Shown here: positions 7,650 to 14,818 of the stretch, piece after piece | How the letters are laid out: each line of letters opens with the position of its first letter | Numbering within the stretch: the stretch's first letter is position 1 | Source of the DNA: Treponema sp. | Lineage (GTDB): Bacteria > Spirochaetota > Spirochaetia > Treponematales > Breznakiellaceae | DNA: 20,281 nucleotides | Direction of reading: 5' to 3' | Assembly (NCBI GenBank): GCA_031288005.1 | Contig: JAITSE010000016.1 | Location: 1 to 20,281, forward strand | Program-made: the position numbers and the translations under genes | Notes under the pieces: model-generated | The model's input: the letters and a program-made list of their open reading frames with translations, nothing else | The model's database searches: none | Told to the model about the DNA's origin: nothing

Positions 7650-8055
7650 CGATGAACCAGACTGCCGCGGGGGGCGGGGGAATTGCCCCTTCCCCTTGAG
7701 GAAAGTCCGGGCTCCGCAGGGCATGATGCCGGGTAATTCCCGGGCGGGAAGGACGAAAGTCTTTTTCGACAGAAAGCGCAGCAGAAAGTAAACCGCCGTT
7801 TAACGGTAAGGGTGAAAGGGCGGGGTAAGAGCCCACCTCGGCGGCGGCAACGCCGCCGGAAAGATTTCAGGTTTATCCTGAAAAACGGCAAGCCTCATCA
7901 GGAGCAAAGTCAAGCAGCGGTTTAACGGCCCGTTAAAAACCGCGGGTAGACTGCATGGAACTTGCCTGTAAAGGCAAGCCAAGACAGATGGCATTGCACG
8001 GCCATACCGGCGCAGGCCGGCATAGCCGCGACAGAACCCGGCTTATGGTTCATCG
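7650..8055 (+). ncRNA. rnpB: RNase P RNA (bacterial type A)
   Basis: This catalytic RNA removes 5' leaders from precursor tRNAs. The hallmark blocks are all present in order. GAGGAAAGTCCGGGCTCC is at 7698-7715, and GACGAAAGTCTTTTTCGACA and GGGTGAAAGGGCGGGGTAAG follow. Next comes GGAGCAAAGTCAAGCAG, and the 3' block ACAGAACCCGGCTTAT is at 8031-8046. The ends are set by the P1 helix, CGATGAACCA (7650-7659) with TGGTTCATCG (8046-8055), a perfect 10-bp pairing. The length of about 406 is normal for this type. The gene sits on the same strand between the zinc-ribbon gene and the mre operon. Confidence 0.97.
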
Positions 8056-8063
8056 TTTTTTTT
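8034..8063 (+). terminator. 3' end of rnpB with T8 run
   Basis: A run of eight T (8056-8063) follows directly after the P1 strand. A local hairpin GAACC (8034-8038) with GGTTC (8047-8051) could form as an alternative to P1, giving an intrinsic-terminator layout. It separates rnpB from the cell-shape operon. Confidence 0.55.
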
Positions 8064-8102
8064 CTGCCTGCCGGCGGATTGCCGGAACAGGGGATTGCCG
8101 AA

Positions 8103-8131
8103 TTGACTTTTTACAATAAAGCATATTTAAT
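8103..8131 (+). promoter_or_regulatory. Strong sigma-70-type promoter of the TPR-mreBCD-mrdA-rodA operon
   Basis: TTGACT (8103-8108) and TTTAAT (8126-8131) are spaced by 17 bases, each matching the consensus at 5 of 6 positions, in an AT-rich island. Transcription would start near 8138, about 30 bases before the ATG at 8169. The start point would fall inside the 13-bp tandem repeat. Confidence 0.7.
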
Positions 8132-8134
8132 CAA

Positions 8135-8160
8135 TTAAGAGATATTATTAAGAGATATTA
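8135..8160. repeat. Perfect 13-bp tandem duplication in the operon leader
   Basis: TTAAGAGATATTA occurs at 8135-8147 and again, without a gap, at 8148-8160. It covers the expected transcription start and most of the untranslated leader, ending 8 bases before the ATG. It could be a duplicated binding site or a slippage product. Confidence 0.85.
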
Positions 8161-8168
8161 GAAGAGAC

Positions 8169-9155
8169 ATGATACAAGAGTTGTCCAGATCGGATTATGG
8201 TGTCCGGATACATCGAAAACAGACCATTCACACCGCCGTGACGGTTTTGATTGGTTTATTGCTTATATCTTCCCTGGTTGTGGTGTTTATCGGCTGGAGG
8301 GCCAGAAAGGGGAATGAAAGAAAAGAACTGTTACGCCTGTGGGAAAGCGGTTCCTATGCCGACGTACAGCGGATAAGCGGTGAAAGGCTTGCCGCTAAAC
8401 CGATGGATTATTTTCTTTTAACCCTCCACGGTTTTTCATCCTATGAACTGGCTATTGCCCAGATCAACAGTCTTGATACCCTGAAGTATATCAACGACAG
8501 TATCGCGTCCCTGAGAAAGGCGCTTTTGTCCAAAGAGGGAAGCGCCGATGCCCGGCTCCACTATGTACTGGGAAAGGCCTACTACTACAAAGGGCCCTCC
8601 TATGCGGATCTGGCGATACGGTATCTGGAAATGGCCAGGGAAGGGTCCTGGGTCGCCCGGGATATACCGGAATATCTGGGTCTGGCCTACGCGTCGGTCC
8701 AGGATTACCGGAACAGCGTGGCCGCCTTCTCCATGGCCCTGAACGCCCCCGATACCGGAGCGGAGGGCACGGCGGCCGGGGAGAATCAAGGGGGGATCAG
8801 CCATCCTTCGGATCTGCTCCTCCTCTCCATAGCCCGTTCGTATATAGCCCTGGGGGAAGAGGATTCCGCGATGGCCTATCTGGTCCGCTGTCTGGAAAGC
8901 TCCCGGGATTCGGACATCAGGGTTACGGCCAGACTACTCATGGGTGATATCCTGGGGAAATCCGGGGATACGGCGGCGGCGGAAACCCAGTATCTTACCA
9001 TTTTGGAAGAGAACGGGGAAAATGCCGATGCCCACTACCGGTTGGGAGAATTATACGCCGCGGGGGGAGACCCGACCAGGGCCAGGGCGGAATGGCGCAG
9101 GGCGGTCCGGATAGATCCGGCCCATAAGCCTTCCCGGACCCGGCTTAATATGTAA
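8169..9155 (+). CDS. Membrane-anchored tetratricopeptide-repeat protein
   Basis: The 328 residues have one N-terminal membrane helix (about 24-43, [19 protein letters not shown]) after a short basic cytoplasmic segment. The rest is a solenoid of TPR-like helical pairs, for example [52 protein letters not shown] and [21 protein letters not shown] short Gly/Glu-rich insert lies near residues 195-213. TPRs bind other proteins. As the first gene behind the operon promoter and next to mreB, it is probably a scaffold or assembly factor for the elongation complex; that role is inference. A TPR gene also precedes mreB in T. pallidum as far as I recall. The ribosome site is weak (AGAAGAG before ATG 8169). 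Confidence 0.88.
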   Translation: MIQELSRSDYGVRIHRKQTIHTAVTVLIGLLLISSLVVVFIGWRARKGNERKELLRLWESGSYADVQRISGERLAAKPMDYFLLTLHGFSSYELAIAQINSLDTLKYINDSIASLRKALLSKEGSADARLHYVLGKAYYYKGPSYADLAIRYLEMAREGSWVARDIPEYLGLAYASVQDYRNSVAAFSMALNAPDTGAEGTAAGENQGGISHPSDLLLLSIARSYIALGEEDSAMAYLVRCLESSRDSDIRVTARLLMGDILGKSGDTAAAETQYLTILEENGENADAHYRLGELYAAGGDPTRARAEWRRAVRIDPAHKPSRTRLNM

Positions 9156-9187
9156 CACGAAATGGCCGGAAGGCTTACGGAGGGAAT

Positions 9188-10216
9188 ATGTTTGGCAGCA
9201 GTTCTTCAGATATCGGCATTGATTTGGGTACCTGTAATACCCTTATTTATATTCGCGGAAAAGGCATCGTCTTAAATGAACCTTCGGTGGTGGCCGTTGA
9301 ACGGGGCACCAAGAAGGTGGTGGCCGTCGGAACCGACGCCAAACGGATGCTTTGGAAAACTCCGGGAAACATCATCGCCATCAGGCCCATGCGGGACGGG
9401 GTTATTGCGGACCTTGAATCCACAGAGAAGATGATCCGGTACTTCATATCCCGGGTGCTTCCCCGGTACCGGTTCATTAAACCCCGGATGGTGATAGGCA
9501 TTCCCTCCTGTATAACCGAGGTGGAACGCCGGGCCGTGGAGGAAAGCGCCTACAAGGCGGGAGCCCGGGAGGTGATGGTCATTGAGGAGAGTCTTGCCGC
9601 GGCAATCGGGGCGGACATCTCCATCTTTGAGCCCGCGGGACACATGATCTGCGACATCGGCGGGGGTACAACCGAAATTTCGGTAATATCCCTGGGGGGA
9701 ATGGTGGTAACCAACGCGATACGCCTGGGGGGCGATGAATTTGACGAGGCGATCATCAAGCATGTCCGCAGCGTCCACAACCTCATCATTGGGGAGCAGA
9801 CCGCGGAGGGCCTTAAGGTGGAGATCGGCAATGCGTCGCCGGACAAGACCATTGAAAAGGTCGAAATAAAGGGAACCGATGCGATTACGGGCCTTCCCCG
9901 GCGGCTTGAGATCGATTCCGTTGAAGTCCGGGAGGCCTTAAAGGATCCCATCACCCAGATCATTGACGAGATCAAAACCACCCTGGGGCAAACGCCCCCG
10001 GAACTGGCGGCGGACATCGTGGAACGGGGCATCGTCATGACCGGCGGCGGCTCGCTGCTCAAGGGCCTGCCGCGGCTCATCTCCAAGGAAACGGGGGTTC
10101 CCGTGATCCTGGCGGAGCATCCCCTGGACTGCGTTGCCCTGGGGGCGGGTAAGTATTTTGAAAACGCCAAAGGTTTTGACAACACCCGCAGTATATACGA
10201 CAACCTGAACGGATAG
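9188..10216 (+). CDS. mreB: Rod-shape-determining actin homologue MreB
   Basis: MreB polymerises beneath the inner membrane and guides lateral wall synthesis. The 342 residues show the actin-fold nucleotide motifs in order: phosphate 1 ([17 protein letters not shown]), phosphate 2 ([17 protein letters not shown]) and the adenosine motif ([13 protein letters not shown]). The length and the absence of a membrane helix are as expected. GGAGG (9179-9183) lies 4 bases before ATG 9188. It follows the TPR gene by 32 bases and mreC starts within a few bases of its stop, which indicates one transcript. Confidence 0.98.
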   Translation: MFGSSSSDIGIDLGTCNTLIYIRGKGIVLNEPSVVAVERGTKKVVAVGTDAKRMLWKTPGNIIAIRPMRDGVIADLESTEKMIRYFISRVLPRYRFIKPRMVIGIPSCITEVERRAVEESAYKAGAREVMVIEESLAAAIGADISIFEPAGHMICDIGGGTTEISVISLGGMVVTNAIRLGGDEFDEAIIKHVRSVHNLIIGEQTAEGLKVEIGNASPDKTIEKVEIKGTDAITGLPRRLEIDSVEVREALKDPITQIIDEIKTTLGQTPPELAADIVERGIVMTGGGSLLKGLPRLISKETGVPVILAEHPLDCVALGAGKYFENAKGFDNTRSIYDNLNG

Positions 10217-10220
10217 GGTG

Positions 10221-11132
10221 ATGCGGTTAGGGGGGGAACGGAAACAGAAAAAACGGGTTAATGCGGATACCTATGTTTTCGCCGTCCTGGTGTTGATCTC
10301 CTTTTCCCTGCTCTTCTTTTCATCCCGCAGCTTTGTGATCGACTTTGGCAGCCTGGGATTATCCATGTACTCCGGCATCCGGGGAGGCATATCCGGCGTC
10401 GCCTCCTCTCTGTCCCGGACGATCCTCTCCGTTCAGGAATTGGCGGTTCTGCGGCGGGAGTACAGCGAATTGCTGGACCGGATGATCCGGTATGAGCGGC
10501 TCGAACGGGATGCCGCGGAGCTCCGCCGGGAAAACAACCGCCTGCGGGAACAGCTGGGATTTACCGCGCAGACGGAATACCGGCATATCCCCGCCGAAAT
10601 AATCGGGCAGGATCCGGACAATCTCTTTTCGGCCTTTGTGATAAACAAGGGGAAACGGGACGGGGTCGCCTATAACATGCCGGTTATTGCCTATCAGAGG
10701 GGTATGCAGTCCCTGGCCGGCAAGGTCCTGCAGGCGGGCCAGATGGAAAGCCTGGTAATGCCCGTCTATGACGTCAGTTGTTTTGTCCCCGCCCGGCTTG
10801 CGGAATCCCGCTACGACGGACTGGTGGAAGGGCAGGGGAAGCGGGAGTACCCGCTCCTCATGCGGCTCATCAGCAAGCGGGCCCGGGAAGAGATCAGCAT
10901 CGGCGATACGATCATCACCAGCGGGGTAGGGGGGGTATATCCCGGCGCGGTGTATCCTCCGGGGATCACCATAGGCCGGGTAAGCAGAATCAATTATCAG
11001 GAATATGAAACATCAATGGAGGCAGAACTGGAACCCGTCATCGATTTTTCGCGGCTTGAGTATGTTTTTATCATTGATATAAAAGAAAAAGAAGCGGAAG
11101 CAGCAGAAGAAGTAAAGGAAGGGGATGACTAA
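10221..11132 (+). CDS. mreC: Rod-shape-determining protein MreC
   Basis: MreC is a bitopic inner-membrane protein that links MreB to PBP2 and RodA in the periplasm. The product has about 303 residues, with a membrane helix near residues 19-37 (TYVFAVLVLISFSLLFFS). A coiled coil follows at about 70-115 (EYSELLDRMIRYERLE). Then comes the beta-rich MreC domain, including EIIGQDPDNLFSAFVINKGK and GDTIITSGVGGVYPGAVYPPG. The C-terminal tail is Lys/Glu-rich. A GTG at 10218 directly precedes the ATG at 10221; either could be the start, adding one residue. Codons 3 to 5 contain a run of seven G. The end overlaps mreD by eight bases. Confidence 0.95.
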   Translation: MRLGGERKQKKRVNADTYVFAVLVLISFSLLFFSSRSFVIDFGSLGLSMYSGIRGGISGVASSLSRTILSVQELAVLRREYSELLDRMIRYERLERDAAELRRENNRLREQLGFTAQTEYRHIPAEIIGQDPDNLFSAFVINKGKRDGVAYNMPVIAYQRGMQSLAGKVLQAGQMESLVMPVYDVSCFVPARLAESRYDGLVEGQGKREYPLLMRLISKRAREEISIGDTIITSGVGGVYPGAVYPPGITIGRVSRINYQEYETSMEAELEPVIDFSRLEYVFIIDIKEKEAEAAEEVKEGDD

Positions 11133-11628
11133 ACGGATTGTCTGGACCGGCATCTTTACGCTGGTGGCGATTATTTTGCAGTCCACGCTGTTATACCGCC
11201 TTGCCCTGTATGGCGCGGTACCGGATCTTGCCCTGGGGATCCTGGTGTACAGCGCCTACATGAACAGTATGATGACCGGGCAGCTTTCCGGTTTCTTTTC
11301 GGGCCTGTTTCTCGATTTTTTATCCGCCGCACCCCTGGGGCTCAACACCCTTATACGGACCATCATCGGGGCCGCCGTGGGACGCATGAGCGGGACCTTT
11401 TTCCCGGACTCCCTTTTCTTCCCCATGGCCTTATGCGCCGGGGCCACCATCCTCAAGGCCGCGATGTTTTTCCTGCTCCATTTGCTCTTTGCCGGCGCGG
11501 CGCCTTTCTACAACCTGCGGGATATGACCTTTTGGATGGAGCTGCTGCTCAACACCGTTTCGGCGCCGTTCCTGTTCGCCCTGCTCAGACTCTTTAAGTC
11601 CCTGCTGATTGGAAAGGAGGAAGTCTGA
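11125..11628 (+). CDS. mreD: Rod-shape-determining protein MreD
   Basis: This small polytopic inner-membrane protein of the elongasome has 167 residues, the usual size. Five or so hydrophobic segments span almost its whole length. Conserved features include a first helix near 7-25, the LPDLALGILVY-like segment (here VPDLALGILVYSAYM), and FFSGLFLDFLSAAPLGLNTL, which matches the MreD pattern of a short G-x-x-x-D motif before a helix break. AAAGGA (11114-11119) lies 5 bases before the ATG. It overlaps mreC by eight bases and mrdA by one base (TGATG). Confidence 0.92.
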   Translation: MTKRIVWTGIFTLVAIILQSTLLYRLALYGAVPDLALGILVYSAYMNSMMTGQLSGFFSGLFLDFLSAAPLGLNTLIRTIIGAAVGRMSGTFFPDSLFFPMALCAGATILKAAMFFLLHLLFAGAAPFYNLRDMTFWMELLLNTVSAPFLFALLRLFKSLLIGKEEV

Positions 11629-13505
11629 TGGCGTCATTGCAGCCAAGCCCGGAAGAGGACAAGCCGGACCGGCGGATACGGCTCCTGCAGATCGTTTTTA
11701 TTGCCCTGTTTATCGCCTACGGCGTCCGGTTGTTCGGGATGCAGATCCTCAGCGGGGAGCTGTACCGTTCCCGGGCCCAGGATATTGCCCGCCGGACCAC
11801 GGTTATTCCCGCCCAGCGGGGAGAGATCTATGACCGGAATTTCGATCAACCCCTGGTGTATAACACCGACTCCTTTGCGGTGAGCATAACCCCCGCCGAA
11901 GTCCCCCCGGGTGAAATCTCCGCCCTCATCGACCGGGTAGCGCGGATCGTGAATGTCGGCCGGGATCAGATAGAGAAACGTATTCCCTCCCAGTACTATT
12001 ACCTCTACCAGCCCGTGGAAGTGGCGATCAATGTTCCCTTTGAGACCATTGCTACCCTGGCGGAAAACGTAGATTCCCTCCCCGGGGTTTCGTGGCAGTC
12101 CAAGCCGATGCGGAACTATGCGGATTCGGGAAGTCTTTCCCATATCGTCGGGTACGTGGGGGATATCACCCGGGACGAACTTACCATGCTCTACAACCGG
12201 GGATACCAGCAGGGAGACCTTATCGGCAAGGCCGGCATAGAACGGCAGTACGATGAAATTCTCCGGGGCCGGGAAGGCCGGGAAGTCCGGACCGTGGATG
12301 TCCGGGGACGCCGTATCGCCGGGGATACCAACTACCTGCGGACGCCCCCGGGGATGGGGAAAAACCTGGTCCTCACCATTGACCGGAGGATTCAAACCCT
12401 GGCGGAAAAGGCCCTGGGACAGCGGATGGGGGCGGTGGTGGTGATGCGCCCCACAAGCGGCGAGGTCCTGGCCATGGTTTCCTATCCCTGGTACGATCCG
12501 AATCTCTTTAACCGTAACGACATGGGCGCCGAGTATCAAACCCTTATCAACGATCCCAACAAGCCCCTGTTAAACCGGGCAATCCAGTCGAGTTATCCCC
12601 CGGCCTCCACCTTCAAGATCGTTATGACCACGGGGATTCTGGCGGAAAACGTCTTTCCCCCGGATCAAACCATCAACTGCCGGGGGGAGTTAAGCTACGG
12701 AGACCGGCTCTGGCGCTGCCATATCCGCCTGCCCGGTCACGGACGCCTCAATTTACAGGAGGCCATGGCCCAGTCCTGCGATATCTACTACTGGACCGTC
12801 GGGCGGGATTATCTGGGGGTCGAACGGATAGTCTCCTATGCCCGGGACTACGGTTTTGGGGAATCCTCCGGGATAGATCTCCCCGGGGAGATCGGCGGTT
12901 TTATTCCGACTCCCCAGTGGAAGGACAGACGTTTCCACGAACGCTGGCTTGGGGGAGACACCATGAACATGTCCATTGGTCAGGGCTATACCCTGGTTAC
13001 CCCCATGCAGATGGCGAACATGGTCGCCATGGTGGTAAACGACGGGGTCATATACCAGCCCAGACTCCTCAGGGAAGTCCGGGACCCCCTCTCGGGGGCG
13101 GTGGAACAGAACTACGCCCCCAAGGTTATCCACCAAAGCGACGTTGAAAAACGGGTCTTTGCGGATGTACGCCGGCACATGCGTTCGGTTATCAGCGAGG
13201 GTACCGCCCGGTTTCCCCTGAACATCAGATCCGTCGAAATCGCGGGGAAAACCGGTACCGGTGAGGTCGGCCTGCAGGATCAGTGGCACTCCTGGTTTGC
13301 CGCCTATGCTCCCTACGAGACGGATAACCCGGAAGAGCGGATAGTGGTGTCCATCATCGTAGAAGCGGTTAACAAGTGGGAATGGTGGGCGCCCTACGCC
13401 TCGGCCATCATATTTCAGGGGATATTTGCCGGGCAAAGCTATGAGGATGCGGTACGTTCCCTGGGGCTTCAGTATATGATGCCCGTTCAGGGGCGCCGGG
13501 AATAA
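11628..13505 (+). CDS. mrdA: Penicillin-binding protein 2 (elongation-specific transpeptidase)
   Basis: This class B PBP cross-links peptidoglycan during elongation as partner of RodA. It has 625 residues, an N-terminal membrane helix at about 22-41 (LLQIVFIALFIAYGVRLFG), a dimerisation/pedestal domain, then the transpeptidase domain. The active-site motifs are S327-T-F-K330 (PASTFK), S383-C-D385 (the PBP2 form of the second motif) and K541-T-G-T (AGKTGTGEVG). The pedestal signature RGEIYDRN is present. AAAGGAGG (11613-11620) is a strong ribosome site 7 bases before the ATG, the best in the operon. The gene overlaps mreD and rodA by one base each. Confidence 0.97.
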   Translation: MASLQPSPEEDKPDRRIRLLQIVFIALFIAYGVRLFGMQILSGELYRSRAQDIARRTTVIPAQRGEIYDRNFDQPLVYNTDSFAVSITPAEVPPGEISALIDRVARIVNVGRDQIEKRIPSQYYYLYQPVEVAINVPFETIATLAENVDSLPGVSWQSKPMRNYADSGSLSHIVGYVGDITRDELTMLYNRGYQQGDLIGKAGIERQYDEILRGREGREVRTVDVRGRRIAGDTNYLRTPPGMGKNLVLTIDRRIQTLAEKALGQRMGAVVVMRPTSGEVLAMVSYPWYDPNLFNRNDMGAEYQTLINDPNKPLLNRAIQSSYPPASTFKIVMTTGILAENVFPPDQTINCRGELSYGDRLWRCHIRLPGHGRLNLQEAMAQSCDIYYWTVGRDYLGVERIVSYARDYGFGESSGIDLPGEIGGFIPTPQWKDRRFHERWLGGDTMNMSIGQGYTLVTPMQMANMVAMVVNDGVIYQPRLLREVRDPLSGAVEQNYAPKVIHQSDVEKRVFADVRRHMRSVISEGTARFPLNIRSVEIAGKTGTGEVGLQDQWHSWFAAYAPYETDNPEERIVVSIIVEAVNKWEWWAPYASAIIFQGIFAGQSYEDAVRSLGLQYMMPVQGRRE

Positions 13506-14815
13506 TGAAGCTGCGGAATTTCCTGGAAATTGATTTCACCCTCCTCCTGGCGGCTATTCTCCTCACGGTTTTCGGCATCCTCTTCATCTATTCCTCGGGG
13601 GTCACCTCCGCCATGGCCGTGGTATCAAACGAATACATGCGGCAGATAATATGGGGATCCGCGGGGCTGGTAATTGCCCTGGTGCTTGCCATGATCAATT
13701 ACCGGCGGATCTACGATCTCTCCTTCTATCTCTACCTGGGAACCCTGGGACTGCTCCTCTATACCTGTCTTTTCGGACGCCTCGTAAACGGCGCCCGGGC
13801 ATGGATAGGGATAGGAGCCTTCGGCATACAGCCGTCGGAATTCGCCAAGGTTACCGCCATCCTCTTTCTGGCCCGGTATCTGGACTCCTCTAAACGGAAT
13901 AAAAACGCCTTTTCCCGTTTTCTGCTGTCCTGTACCATCGTGTTTATACCCATGGGCCTCGTCCTTATACAACCCGACTTCGGAACCTCCCTGGTGTTTA
14001 TCCCCATCCTTCTGGTAATGACCTTTATTGCGGGGGTTGACCTCCGGTACGTCATCTTCCTGGGCGCCTGTATCGCCCTCATCGGCGTGCTGATGGTACT
14101 GCCCCTTTGGCAGACCTATATCATGGGGGATTCCCTGCCCTCCCTGGCGATCCTCACCAATATCCGGTTTGTGGGGATTAGCGTCATGGGGCTGGGGAGT
14201 ATTTTGGCCATAGCGGTTTTCGGATACTTCCGTTTCAAAAAACAGTATTTCTACTGGATAGCCTACTGTACTACGGCGCTCATCGTCGCCCTGGGGGCTT
14301 CCTTTGTTTCCCACAAGGTTCTCAAGGATTATCAGATCATGCGGCTCATCGTTTTCCTCGATCCCAATGTGGATCCCCGGGGATCGGGGTGGAACATCAT
14401 CCAGTCCGTCACGGCCATCGGTTCCGGCGGCCTCTGGGGGAAGGGATACCTCCAGGGGACCCAGAGCCACTACCGTTTTCTTCCCCAGCAGAGTACGGAT
14501 TTTATTTTTTCGATTTTTTCCGAAGAATGGGGGTTCGCGGGGGGGCTCATCGTATTTACCCTGTTTCTCCTCATCTGCCTCAGGCTCATCAGGATCATGA
14601 AAACCACGGCGGATCCCTTTGGCGTCTCCATTGCCGCGGGATTGTCCGCCATGTACTCCTTTCATTTTCTTGTCAATGTGGGGATGACCATGGGGATCAT
14701 GCCCATCACCGGTATTCCCCTGCCCTTTATGTCCTACGGCGGTTCGTCTATCACGTCGGCCATGGCGGGCATAGGCCTGGCCCTAAGCATCTATATGAGA
14801 AGGTACCGGCACTAG
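13505..14815 (+). CDS. rodA: SEDS peptidoglycan glycosyltransferase RodA
   Basis: RodA polymerises lipid II into glycan strands together with PBP2. The 436 residues form a polytopic protein with about ten hydrophobic helices. SEDS signatures include QPSEFAKV, QPDFGTSLVF, IGSGGLWGKGYLQGTQS, QQSTDFIFSIFSEEWGF and MPITGIPLPFMSYGGSS. The aspartate of TDFIF (D332) corresponds to the residue found essential in characterised RodA/SEDS enzymes. The protein is about 60 residues longer than Escherichia coli RodA, with extra length in the middle (about residues 195-265). It overlaps mrdA by one base (TAATG) and is followed after 3 bases by the radical SAM gene. Confidence 0.97.
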   Translation: MKLRNFLEIDFTLLLAAILLTVFGILFIYSSGVTSAMAVVSNEYMRQIIWGSAGLVIALVLAMINYRRIYDLSFYLYLGTLGLLLYTCLFGRLVNGARAWIGIGAFGIQPSEFAKVTAILFLARYLDSSKRNKNAFSRFLLSCTIVFIPMGLVLIQPDFGTSLVFIPILLVMTFIAGVDLRYVIFLGACIALIGVLMVLPLWQTYIMGDSLPSLAILTNIRFVGISVMGLGSILAIAVFGYFRFKKQYFYWIAYCTTALIVALGASFVSHKVLKDYQIMRLIVFLDPNVDPRGSGWNIIQSVTAIGSGGLWGKGYLQGTQSHYRFLPQQSTDFIFSIFSEEWGFAGGLIVFTLFLLICLRLIRIMKTTADPFGVSIAAGLSAMYSFHFLVNVGMTMGIMPITGIPLPFMSYGGSSITSAMAGIGLALSIYMRRYRH

Positions 14816-14818
14816 TCC

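Noticed and set aside
10230..10236. G7 run at codons 3-5 of mreC as a phase-variation switch
   Set aside because: Runs of seven G also occur within other core genes here (near 7392 and 15263), so nothing singles this one out, and switching off mreC would probably harm the cell.
11634..12539. Long minus-strand ORF (301 codons) opposite mrdA
   Set aside because: It is the antisense of a clear PBP2 gene. GC-rich coding DNA often lacks antisense stops, and the predicted protein resembles nothing.
12774..12782. Apparent loss of the SxN motif in PBP2 (S-C-D)
   Set aside because: SCD is the normal form of the second active-site motif in PBP2-type enzymes.
13625..14665. Minus-strand ORF of 346 codons opposite rodA
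   Set aside because: It shadows rodA; its His/Gly/Asp-rich translation is typical of antisense to membrane-protein codons.
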